From NCBI RefSeq assembly GCF_010686655.1, contig NZ_JAAGVY010000015.1, positions 21,809-85,808 of the forward strand: a stretch of DNA of 64,000 nt, given 5' to 3'. This DNA comes from Cryomorpha ignava (GTDB lineage Bacteria > Bacteroidota > Bacteroidia > Flavobacteriales_D > Cryomorphaceae). Made by a program: the position numbers and the translations under genes. Below are positions 8,921-17,661 of this stretch, piece after piece. How positions within the stretch are numbered: the stretch's first letter is position 1; every line of letters begins with the position of its first letter. The notes below the pieces were generated by a model, which was given only the letters and a program-made list of their open reading frames with translations, was not told the origin of the DNA and made no database searches.

Positions 8921-9568
8921 ATGGCTAATATGAATGAATCTATTTTAAGTGTAAGAAATTTGTCTTATTCCTACCAAAATGGGACTATGATCTCTTTTCC
9001 CGATTTTGAGATTTCGAAAAATGACCGTTTGCTAATAACGGGCAATTCCGGAACGGGTAAAACTACTCTGCTCCACTTACTGAGTGGACTTTTGATGATG
9101 CAAAAAGGTGAAATTATTATTTCGGGCAGCAATTTAAGTGCCTTATCGCAACAGAAACTGGATAAGTTCCGTGGCCGAAACATAGGTCTGGTTTTTCAGC
9201 AGCCAAAGTTTATCAGTTCAATAAATGTGTTAGAAAATATCAAAGTCGCCCAGCTTTTTGGCTTTGGAAAAGTAAATACGCAAGATGCTACAAGTTTGCT
9301 GAACGAATTGGGAATAGGCGATAAGGCTCAGAAAAGCACGAATGAGTTAAGCGGTGGCGAAAGGCAAAGGCTGGCAATTGCGCGCGCGCTTGCGGCTAAG
9401 CCAACTCTTGTATTGGCCGATGAGCCTACCAGCAGCCTTGATGACGATAATGCCGAAATGGTATATGAGCTTCTACACCAGGAAGCCGTAAAAAATGGCG
9501 CTACGCTTATTGTCGTATCTCATGACCAGCGTTTAAAATCAAAATTTGAAAATATGGTAGCGCTATGA
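8921..9568 (+). CDS. LolD/MacB-type ABC ATPase
   Basis: A 215-residue ABC ATPase with Walker A GNSGTGKTT, signature LSGGERQRLAIARAL and Walker B VLADEPTSSLDD. The length and motifs fit the LolD/MacB subclass that drives FtsX-like permeases. An alternative start lies at 8930. Its stop overlaps the ATG of the permease gene (ATGA), so the pair makes one transporter. The third gene of the operon is DUF3299-like. A similar ATPase-permease-DUF3299 arrangement is known to me from metal-related (zinc) operons of Gammaproteobacteria, which hints at metal handling. Confidence 0.93.
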   Translation: MANMNESILSVRNLSYSYQNGTMISFPDFEISKNDRLLITGNSGTGKTTLLHLLSGLLMMQKGEIIISGSNLSALSQQKLDKFRGRNIGLVFQQPKFISSINVLENIKVAQLFGFGKVNTQDATSLLNELGIGDKAQKSTNELSGGERQRLAIARALAAKPTLVLADEPTSSLDDDNAEMVYELLHQEAVKNGATLIVVSHDQRLKSKFENMVAL

Positions 9569-10752
9569 ACGTTTTCAAATTGAGCTTTAAGAATTTATTT
9601 GCTCGCCCAATGCGCTCGGTGTTAACAGTAACTATGCTTACAATGGGTGTGGCATTAGCTTCATTACTTATTTTGGTTGGCAATGCGCTTGACGATAGCT
9701 TTAAGAAAAACATTCGCGGAATAGATATGGTGGTGGGAGCGAAGGGAAGTCCACTGCAACTTATCTTATCTGCTATATATCAAATAGATAGCCCTACTGG
9801 GAATATCAGCTTAGCTGAAGCCCGCAAACTGGCAAAAAATCCTCAGATTAAAGAAACCATTGAACTCTCTTTTGGCGACAGCTATAAAGGCAGGCGAATT
9901 GTAGGAACCTCTCAAAAGTATGTTGCCCTTTACGATGGCTCGATGGCCGATGGGATTTTATGGGAAAAACCTTTTGAAGCAGTCGTTGGTGCACAAGTGT
10001 CCCAAGAATTTGATTTAAAAACCGGAGATGAATTTTACAGTGCTCATGGAGTAGATGGTATGGGTCACGACCACGAAGAGCATCCTTTCACGGTTGTGGG
10101 TGTACTCAATACTTCGGGTTCGGTTTTAGATAAACTCATACTAACTGCGCCTGAAAGTATTTGGGAGGTTCACGCCGATGCCGATCACGACTCTTCGGCG
10201 ACACCTGAGATAACAGCGATGCTTGTAAAATTTCGCAGTAAAATGGGCATAATGACCCTGCCACGTGTTGTAAATCAGCAAACAAGCATGCAGGCAGCTT
10301 TGCCTGCTATAGAAGTAAATAGGCTATTCGAGCTTTTTGGAGTCGCCATTTCTACTTTGCAGATTGTGGCCTTGGTTATCATGTTGCTCGGGGCGGTAAG
10401 TGTTTTTGTGTCAATGGTCAATGCATTGAAGGACAGAGCATTTGAAATGGCTCTGATGCGCTCAATGGGTGCTTCACGTAGTCAGATATTTGGAATGATA
10501 CTTCTAGAAGCGCTGATGCTCGGTATCATAGGTACCGTTTTAGGACTCATACTTTCTCACATAGGCATAGCGTTTTTAAATACTTACGCGAATGAACAGT
10601 TTGGAATTAACGTGTCTATCTGGGCTTTAGATCCGCTGGAATGGTTATTGATTACTGCTACCATCGTTCTGTGTATTTTTGCGGCCTTACTGCCGTCAAT
10701 AACCACTATAAAAATGGACGTTTCAAAAATATTATCTCGTTATGAAAATTAG
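9565..10752 (+). CDS. FtsX-like ABC permease with His/Asp-rich periplasmic stretches
   Basis: A 395-residue permease with an N-terminal membrane segment (about 17-40), a periplasmic domain (about 45-265) and three C-terminal segments forming the FtsX domain (motif FEMALMRSMGASRSQIF). The periplasmic domain has two unusual acidic/histidine stretches, GMGHDHEEHPF near residue 172 and HADADHDSS near residue 206. Such clusters often bind divalent metals. Together with the DUF3299-like partner this suggests metal-dependent or metal-related transport; this is inference. It overlaps the next gene by 11 bases. Confidence 0.9.
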   Translation: MNVFKLSFKNLFARPMRSVLTVTMLTMGVALASLLILVGNALDDSFKKNIRGIDMVVGAKGSPLQLILSAIYQIDSPTGNISLAEARKLAKNPQIKETIELSFGDSYKGRRIVGTSQKYVALYDGSMADGILWEKPFEAVVGAQVSQEFDLKTGDEFYSAHGVDGMGHDHEEHPFTVVGVLNTSGSVLDKLILTAPESIWEVHADADHDSSATPEITAMLVKFRSKMGIMTLPRVVNQQTSMQAALPAIEVNRLFELFGVAISTLQIVALVIMLLGAVSVFVSMVNALKDRAFEMALMRSMGASRSQIFGMILLEALMLGIIGTVLGLILSHIGIAFLNTYANEQFGINVSIWALDPLEWLLITATIVLCIFAALLPSITTIKMDVSKILSRYEN

Positions 10753-11182
10753 AATCCTATCTTTTATCTTACTGATTATGAGCTTCAACCTGGTTGCTCA
10801 AAATGTGCCGGAAGTAAATTGGACAAATTTAATGGATATCACTTTCAAGGATATTTATCTTGAAAAGGATGATATTTACGTCTATTACCCGCTTTTTGGC
10901 GAAAAGCAGAAAAAACATGATGGACAAACAATTCAAATAACAGGTTACATCATTCCCATAGATGTAGAACAAAACCAATACGTTTTATCCGCATTCCCAT
11001 TTAGTGCTTGTTTCTTTTGCGGAAACGCAGGCCCCGAATCTGTCATGGCGGTTTACTTTCAAGGCAATACACGCGTTTTTAATACCGACGAGCGACTAAA
11101 GCTAGAAGGTACGCTTGAACTAAATGACACAAATGTTGACGAGCTGGTTTATGTTCTGCGCAACGCGCGAGTTAAGCCTTAG
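10742..11182 (+). CDS. DUF3299-like periplasmic protein
   Basis: A 146-residue protein with a signal peptide ending at LVAQ (about residue 20). The mature part has an OB-like pattern (GQTIQITGYIIPIDVEQNQY) and a conserved cysteine pair in ACFFCGNAGPESV, as in DUF3299 proteins. The cysteines could bind a metal or form a disulfide. It is the last gene of the ATPase-permease operon and its end overlaps by 11 bases with the convergent gene on the other strand. Confidence 0.75.
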   Translation: MKIRILSFILLIMSFNLVAQNVPEVNWTNLMDITFKDIYLEKDDIYVYYPLFGEKQKKHDGQTIQITGYIIPIDVEQNQYVLSAFPFSACFFCGNAGPESVMAVYFQGNTRVFNTDERLKLEGTLELNDTNVDELVYVLRNARVKP

Positions 11183-12710
11183 CAACTATTTTGCGTGTGG
11201 TTTTTTTCTTAGTGGGCTTTACAGATTTTTGATTTTTAGCATTTATCCATTCCTCAATACGCACTACTTCATGCGAAAATGGTGTCCATTTATAATCAGA
11301 ATCTCTTTTTAATTCCTGTAAGTTTTCTGCAATAACTGGCAGCGTTACTTCAAAGTCGTAGTTACGTGCTTTTAACTTTTTAAATATTCTGATTAAAAGC
11401 TTATCGCGTTTTCCTAAAGAATGATCAGCCTTTATCTCTTCCAGGTTTTTAAAGGCTTCTTTTATTGATTTATCCGCGATTTTTGGGTGGGTACTTAAAA
11501 TATCAATTCCGGATATCAATAGTAGAAAATTGATGCCCAATTGAGTTTCGAAGGGAATACTTGCTGTAGGATTTGCTTTGGAGAATAAAAATTTCGCCGC
11601 AGTTAAAGGTTTGTCATTTAAGTATAGAAATGCGCCATTAAAAAATTCGTATTGCGCCGTGGCGTAAGGGAGACTTGTAATGTATCTGGAACGACTTCGC
11701 AGATCCAGAAGGCTTTTTATTTCACTATAGTTTCCGTTATAAAAATCAAGAAACATTATTTTAGAAGAAATCAAATAATGCTCGTAATCACTTTTCTTAA
11801 ATAGGTTAGCCGTTTCACTAAATATTTCTTTTGCTTTTTTATAATTCTCTATTAATACTTCGCACTGCGCAATCTTTAGCAATATTTGCGCTTCGCGCTC
11901 AGAGCTTTGCAAAGGAGCTTTTGATCGCACAATTTCTAAAACATCACGGTATTTTTTAACCGCTCCACTATAATCTTTTTTGAGTTTCAGGCTCTCACCC
12001 TCAATAAGCCATAAAAAGTAGGTAACCGAATATAGATCACTTTTTTTGGAAATATCTTTTACTTCTTTAAGACCATTTTCAATCGCTGCCTTAAAAGCCT
12101 TCGGTAAAGGTAAACCAGTGTGCAAAGACACATTTTGATAATGTTTTCGAGCTTTATGAAGGCCAGTGCGTTGCTCTTCGAGGTCAATTAATTTTTGGTC
12201 GTATTGATCGTATTCTTTAACATCAGCATTTAAAACGCTTTTTAATTTTAAAAGCTCATAACCTTCTATCACCTGGTCTATTTCTTCATATTTCGTAGAT
12301 CTCGATATGATCTCATCTAGCAAAAAGTTAGCATTTTCTAAAAGTCCTTTTTTGAGGAAGATTTCGGCCAGAATCAATTTTTTCCTGCCGGTGGCTTTAT
12401 TTCTAAAGCTATTGCTATACTCAAATTGCTTATCGAGGTTGATATCCAGAAGTAACGCTTCGTGAATTAAATTACGCGTTGCACGGTAGAAAACAGAAAG
12501 ATTATCTGTTTTGGTTTCGAATCCAATGGTTTTTAAAATTTCAACTTCCGACTTTTCAGGAAATTCTGATATTGCCTTAATAAAATCGTTCGATTTTAAA
12601 ACCTGAGAAGTGTTTACCGTTGGCATGCTCGCTATATGAGCCTCAATGCTATTTAACTCACTTTTAGAGCTGGTAATTATTATTTCTCTGATTTCTTTAT
12701 ATCTGTCCAT
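11172..12710 (-). CDS. Alpha-helical TPR-like protein of unknown function
   Basis: A 512-residue soluble protein without signal peptide. It is almost entirely helical, and several segments (KKDYSGAVKKYRDVLEI, AQCEVLIENYKKAKEIFSETANLF) have the TPR-type pattern, suggesting a superhelical scaffold. The C-terminus is a lysine/arginine-rich tail (KPTKKKTTRKIVAKA) that could bind nucleic acid. I do not recognise a named family. Similar proteins occur in Bacteroidota as single-gene units. The start is the ATG at 12708-12710. Confidence 0.7.
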   Translation of the reverse strand: MDRYKEIREIIITSSKSELNSIEAHIASMPTVNTSQVLKSNDFIKAISEFPEKSEVEILKTIGFETKTDNLSVFYRATRNLIHEALLLDINLDKQFEYSNSFRNKATGRKKLILAEIFLKKGLLENANFLLDEIISRSTKYEEIDQVIEGYELLKLKSVLNADVKEYDQYDQKLIDLEEQRTGLHKARKHYQNVSLHTGLPLPKAFKAAIENGLKEVKDISKKSDLYSVTYFLWLIEGESLKLKKDYSGAVKKYRDVLEIVRSKAPLQSSEREAQILLKIAQCEVLIENYKKAKEIFSETANLFKKSDYEHYLISSKIMFLDFYNGNYSEIKSLLDLRSRSRYITSLPYATAQYEFFNGAFLYLNDKPLTAAKFLFSKANPTASIPFETQLGINFLLLISGIDILSTHPKIADKSIKEAFKNLEEIKADHSLGKRDKLLIRIFKKLKARNYDFEVTLPVIAENLQELKRDSDYKWTPFSHEVVRIEEWINAKNQKSVKPTKKKTTRKIVAKA

Positions 12711-13012
12711 ATTCGATTATTAATGTCCTTACTATTCTACGATTAAACGACCAGTTTAGATTCTTTTATTAATTCTAAATTACTAATACGCCATTGTTTA
12801 AAATGGGTAATCACCCATGAAAACAGGAAGTTTCAAGTTTTGTTCTACATAACTTATTAAAAAAGTAAAAAATAAAACCATAAACTTTTTTAGCGGTTAT
12901 TTTTTAACGGCTATTCGCTGAAAGGAATAGTCTTAAAGCTAATGGGTCATAAAAAAGTCCAATAGTTATGTTTGAACTATTGAGCGGAAGTTTATTTGAG
13001 ATCGGGATTTTT
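12711..13012. other. AT-rich gap between the TPR-like gene and the surface-protein genes
   Basis: About 300 bases. It holds the terminator of the 13013-17437 gene (see separate entry) and presumably the promoter of the TPR-like gene near its right end. No small gene is evident. Confidence 0.5.
12952..12982 (-). terminator. Rho-independent terminator after surface protein 1
   Basis: On the minus strand CAATAGTT and AACTATTG form an eight-pair stem with a seven-base loop (12960-12982). The run GACTTTTTTA follows. It lies 30 bases past the stop of the 13013-17437 gene. Confidence 0.7.
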
Positions 13013-16000
13013 TTAATTCACAATGATTTTTTGAGACTTTGTAAATTGATTGTTAGACAAGGTGATTAAATATGCCCCTGACGATATTCTGCTCGGTAGG
13101 TTAATAGTTTGATACGCGTTTTTAGCCTCGTATTTCAGCTTTAGTAAAACGCTGCCTGTGGTAGAAGTTATATGCACTTGCCACTCTGTACTATCGCCCA
13201 TTTTGCTATTGCTGATAATATTTATTTGATTATCACCCTTCGTAGGATTCGGATATACTATAAAATCGAAATTGTCTATGGCTGTTTGCTCCTTATCAAA
13301 CAAAACAGAAACTACATCTGAATATTCATATACACCATCGTAGTCAATTTGCTTTAAACGATAATAGTTCATTCCCTGTAATGGTTCTCTGTCTATTTCT
13401 GAATAAAAGAGCATTCGGTTTGATGTGCCTGCACCGTTTACTACGGCAATAGTTTCAAACTTTAGGTCTGCATCGGCTCTTTGTATTTCAAAAAATTCAT
13501 TGTTAATCTCTGTGGAAGTTATCCAGTTTAAATTTACTAATGATCCACTTGCCGAAGCCTCAAAACTCAATAGTTCAATAGGGAGCGGAGTAATACTGCT
13601 TGCATTCGCCAAAGCTATAAACTCTCCATCCCCAATCGATACATTGTTAAATCGCGCAACGTATCCCGACATGATTTCACTCGCGTTAATTATACGGGCA
13701 CCGTTGAAATTCTGGGCGTCAGGATTTCCGTGTATTAATAATTTTAAATCGTTAACACCGAAATCTGCAGCATTCAGTGCTGTGTTAAATCTAATCAATA
13801 TTTGAAAACCGTCTATGCTTCCGGTTTTCGAAAAGTGCCATACTCTTCCAGACCTTTCTACTACGCCGTTTGGAAGACTGGCATTGCTCCATGGCCATAT
13901 TTCACTTAGTGCTACATTGTTGTGACCCCAAAATGCAAATGAGTTGTTTGTAATGATTGAAGGTGTCTTGATTCTCAAAATTGAGCTGCCCTGCGAGTCT
14001 GTATGGGTATCAACCGTGCTGGCATTTAATTGTCCAATTCCAGCTATATCATTATCCAAACCAGTGTTTAATTCAACGAGCTGTCCGGTATTTAATGGAA
14101 TATTATATTTTCCGGAAAGATAATTTTCGAGTATTTTTCTCCTGGTTTCATTAACCGGGGCGTCACTAAAATGAATCATTTCGGCCAGATAGCCTTTAAA
14201 GTATCTTCCACTAGTTGAGCTGTTATCATGATAGCGCGCATCTCCATCGGCTCCACCTAAACTTATAGCGCCTGAATGAGAGTATATTCTGCCACATGAT
14301 CCGGTTTCAGTTCTTTGTCCGAGCTCTCCATTTACATAAACACGCAGTTTATTGGTTGCATCTTTATCAAATAAACATTCTACTACGTAGGCAGTATTCG
14401 GTAATAATCCGTCATAACGCGCATACCGTGCAGGACCAAAGCCGCTTCCCCAAGGAGATTCAGAACCATCATTTGGATTATTCCAGGCATGAAAATAAAG
14501 CGATCCATCCTGAATGTATATAGCAAGGCCCCGGCTGCCACCTCCTTGTTTATATATTGTATGCCACCCGTTTACCGAGACCCCAGTTTTAATTACCATA
14601 AAATACGATTTATTTACAACATAAGGAGCGATATTAATTAAACCACTATTACTTATTTTGTACATATCCCCACCATCAAAATTCATCGTCTTTTTGCCAT
14701 TGATCAAATTGGATGTCGTTTGGATATTTGCTCTTCGGCCCTCGGTATTCTGATAAATGTCTATATTTTGTGGACTAAAATTTGTCAATATTTGAAGCGA
14801 CGAATTATGTGAACCTGATTGCCGGTTAATATCGAGCCAGAAAATATTGTCGCTATCTTTTCCAACTCCGGCCGCACCCTTCCACTCAAAAGTAGAATAA
14901 TCTTTAATGGTATAAACGTGCCTTGTATTTGTTCCAACGTTGGCATTTGAAGCTCCGGTTATTTCAAACTCTACCGTTTCATCGTCTTCAGCAATACCAT
15001 CTTGTTGCACAAAGAAGTTTATGGGATATCCAAGCGTATCTCCGGGCGGGATAATAATTGTAGCCGGGAAAGTTAATTCATAATCCGGACCATAACTCGC
15101 AGCCGTCGTTAATAGTTCTGTTTTGGTATAGCTTACCGAAATCGGTTTAGAGCTGGGTTTATCTAATTCAATAAGAATTAGGGGGGTGCCGTTGGTTTCA
15201 TAATTTTGAGAGGTTACCGATGTGAATTCTATCGTGGGCGGAGGGTCATCGTCCAGTATCTCTACAGTATGAAAAAGTATAGAGCTTGCTTCAGATCCCG
15301 CTCCAGCAATGTAGTATAGCTGAAACTTTATAAATTCATTTACTTCGTCAATGTCATCATCCAGAATATCTACCGTAACAGATTTAATGGATTCTCCCGG
15401 GGCGAAAACTACAGTTTTATATACCGGATAAGTATAATCCTCATTGGCGATGGCAGTGGTAGATGTTCCCAAATTGATCTTTACTCTTGCCGAAGCTGTC
15501 CCTGCTGTGCTACCTGTTCTTACTATATCAATTGAATGGCTTCCTACGCCCTCCAGTGCCTGACTGGTAGACTGTGCAAAACTGAGCTTTGGGGGCGGAT
15601 CATTATCGTAGATTGTAAATGTATGCTGGCTCGGTGTCCCCATACCCACACCTGTAGTAGTGTTGCTGCCGATTTCCAAATTTATGTAGAAACTTTCGGT
15701 GCTGGGATTGTCCTCTAATACTATGTCATTTTTTACCCAAATGCGAATGGGAACTTGCTGAACACCAGGCGGAAAGGTTACCCCGTTACTTACATCACTG
15801 TTTAAATAGCCGTAGTCAGTACTTCTGGTGGCAGTGCCATCTGTAAACGAAAAATCAATTTTCACCAAACTTGTAGGGATATAATTTAGCCGGGCATATA
15901 CTTTGTTGACATAAACGGTACTATCCGGTGCGGGATCACCCTCTACGGCAAATGCCTCGCTATTCGCAAAAGACACTTGCGGTTTTAGAACCCCTATGGT

Positions 16001-17437
16001 CATGAAAGAATTATCAATCACATTTACTTTGGCTTCATAAAATCCGCCTCCTGCATCGGCAAGTTCGTATGTTGTACTATTTGAAGTAGTAAAACTGGGA
16101 AAGTTAGGGCTCGTATTGTCAAAGATTAAAATATGTTTAGAAAAACCCGCAGGTAGGGGGGGGAGATCTGAAATATGGAATCGGAATTTTACGAAAGATA
16201 AATCGCCACTTTCGTCAAATCGCCATATTCTCTCGGTACGCTTTGTGCTTCCGGGATCGTTTGGCACGTTATCTTCTGTGAGGGTTAATGGCAACCCATT
16301 GCTTCCTACAAATAAAAACTCATTTGATGTATTAAACGAAATTCCAGAATTAAATGGGCTTATTTCAAAGGGGTTTCGACCCTGACTCACGCTGTGGCGA
16401 GTAGCAGGCGAATTTGAAGTCTGTCCTATTCCAATAACATCTCTTCCATAATCTGCCTGGTGAGCATACTTATCATTTACAATAATATTTGCATAGTATT
16501 TTGCACCGAGATAATTCTCTACGATAATGCGCTCTGCATCATTAAGCAATTTATTGTAATAGCATATTTCGGCAAGTCTCCCCCGAAAAGAATACAGCCC
16601 GGTTTGATTGTTTATAGGTCCGTGTTCGTTAAATGAATCTGAATTTACTGCCCCGATCCCGATAGCATCGGGATGACGATACACCCCGCCAATTCCACCG
16701 TTATATTGTCCACCGTTTATTAGGGTTCCAAAATATGAACCGTTTTGGTAGCCATTTACATAGCCGTTCAATGTATTGTTTGTAGGAGCTGAGAATATAT
16801 GCGAAAGTACATAAGTCGTATTCGGCTGGATTGGGCTTTTTACATAATTGTAGCCGAAAGCGGGAACATTTGGTCCCGGGTCATTATCAACTTGCTTATC
16901 GTAGGCACCCAAATATATTTCTCCATTATAAATAAAGGCATTCATTCCGCGCCATCCTCCACCTTCTTCCCACAGTATTTGGCGGCTTGTGACATCTTCT
17001 GATGTTCTGAAAGCAAAAATCATCGTTTGCTCGTATGTTGTAGTGATGGAAGTATTAAGATCGCTACTCGAGTTTACTTTTAGCATTCTACCATCTTCAA
17101 AGGTCACTACGGGGTATCCGTTTATCGCAGCGCTGGGATCATCGCGAAAATACGGGGGTAAGAAATTGTCGCTACTTTGTCTAAATCCTTTGTCGTTAAC
17201 GGCGCTGTATGAAATATCGTTCCAAATGTCAACAGGGTCACCATCGGCAAGTGTTGTAAGTGTGCTTGCATCTAGCCATAAGCGTAAATCACTTTGGGTT
17301 GGGGCTTGTGTATTGGGAGTTTCGTTACTTACACCCCCTGGACCCAGTTGGGAATAGGAAGAAGGTGAAATTGTAAAAAATAAAAAGAGTAATAAAACCT
17401 GCTTAAAAAGCTGAATTACAATATTATAGGGGGTCAT
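13013..17437 (-). CDS. Giant secreted LamG/Calx-beta protein with T9SS sorting domain (paralogue 1)
   Basis: A 1474-residue surface or secreted protein. Order of parts: signal peptide (about 1-30, ending SSYSQ) and the shared GPGGVSN motif; a LamG/concanavalin-like domain (about 50-310) with GYPVVTFEDGRML and LAEICYYN; an ENYLGAKYYAN...DVIGIGQ module; three Calx-beta-like repeats (about 485-830) joined by NDPPP or DDPPP linkers; a second LamG-like domain (about 870-1120); a second ENYLSGKYN module; an FN3-like segment starting PLPIELLSFEA; and a type A T9SS sorting domain (about 1395-1474, FIVYPNPTKG). It would be exported by Sec, cross the outer membrane by type IX secretion and lose its sorting domain. 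Calx-beta repeats usually bind calcium. Adhesion is a plausible role, not shown. Confidence 0.9.
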   Translation of the reverse strand: MTPYNIVIQLFKQVLLLFLFFTISPSSYSQLGPGGVSNETPNTQAPTQSDLRLWLDASTLTTLADGDPVDIWNDISYSAVNDKGFRQSSDNFLPPYFRDDPSAAINGYPVVTFEDGRMLKVNSSSDLNTSITTTYEQTMIFAFRTSEDVTSRQILWEEGGGWRGMNAFIYNGEIYLGAYDKQVDNDPGPNVPAFGYNYVKSPIQPNTTYVLSHIFSAPTNNTLNGYVNGYQNGSYFGTLINGGQYNGGIGGVYRHPDAIGIGAVNSDSFNEHGPINNQTGLYSFRGRLAEICYYNKLLNDAERIIVENYLGAKYYANIIVNDKYAHQADYGRDVIGIGQTSNSPATRHSVSQGRNPFEISPFNSGISFNTSNEFLFVGSNGLPLTLTEDNVPNDPGSTKRTERIWRFDESGDLSFVKFRFHISDLPPLPAGFSKHILIFDNTSPNFPSFTTSNSTTYELADAGGGFYEAKVNVIDNSFMTIGVLKPQVSFANSEAFAVEGDPAPDSTVYVNKVYARLNYIPTSLVKIDFSFTDGTATRSTDYGYLNSDVSNGVTFPPGVQQVPIRIWVKNDIVLEDNPSTESFYINLEIGSNTTTGVGMGTPSQHTFTIYDNDPPPKLSFAQSTSQALEGVGSHSIDIVRTGSTAGTASARVKINLGTSTTAIANEDYTYPVYKTVVFAPGESIKSVTVDILDDDIDEVNEFIKFQLYYIAGAGSEASSILFHTVEILDDDPPPTIEFTSVTSQNYETNGTPLILIELDKPSSKPISVSYTKTELLTTAASYGPDYELTFPATIIIPPGDTLGYPINFFVQQDGIAEDDETVEFEITGASNANVGTNTRHVYTIKDYSTFEWKGAAGVGKDSDNIFWLDINRQSGSHNSSLQILTNFSPQNIDIYQNTEGRRANIQTTSNLINGKKTMNFDGGDMYKISNSGLINIAPYVVNKSYFMVIKTGVSVNGWHTIYKQGGGSRGLAIYIQDGSLYFHAWNNPNDGSESPWGSGFGPARYARYDGLLPNTAYVVECLFDKDATNKLRVYVNGELGQRTETGSCGRIYSHSGAISLGGADGDARYHDNSSTSGRYFKGYLAEMIHFSDAPVNETRRKILENYLSGKYNIPLNTGQLVELNTGLDNDIAGIGQLNASTVDTHTDSQGSSILRIKTPSIITNNSFAFWGHNNVALSEIWPWSNASLPNGVVERSGRVWHFSKTGSIDGFQILIRFNTALNAADFGVNDLKLLIHGNPDAQNFNGARIINASEIMSGYVARFNNVSIGDGEFIALANASSITPLPIELLSFEASASGSLVNLNWITSTEINNEFFEIQRADADLKFETIAVVNGAGTSNRMLFYSEIDREPLQGMNYYRLKQIDYDGVYEYSDVVSVLFDKEQTAIDNFDFIVYPNPTKGDNQINIISNSKMGDSTEWQVHITSTTGSVLLKLKYEAKNAYQTINLPSRISSGAYLITLSNNQFTKSQKIIVN

Positions 17438-17661
17438 GCGCGAATGTTATGTTGCGACACATTTTACTCAAAAACTGCAGGAAAGGTTACAGATCGTCGA
17501 GTATAATCAAAGCTTCATCCCAAAAAAATATAATTCTATCCCCTTCCACTTTTAGCGGCAATATGTGATAAGCTTTTTGATAAAAGGATGAGTTAGAAAT
17601 GAACGTTGCAGGCTACTAAATTTCGAATTTTATCAGGATTTGTAAAATACGCAGAAATGAA

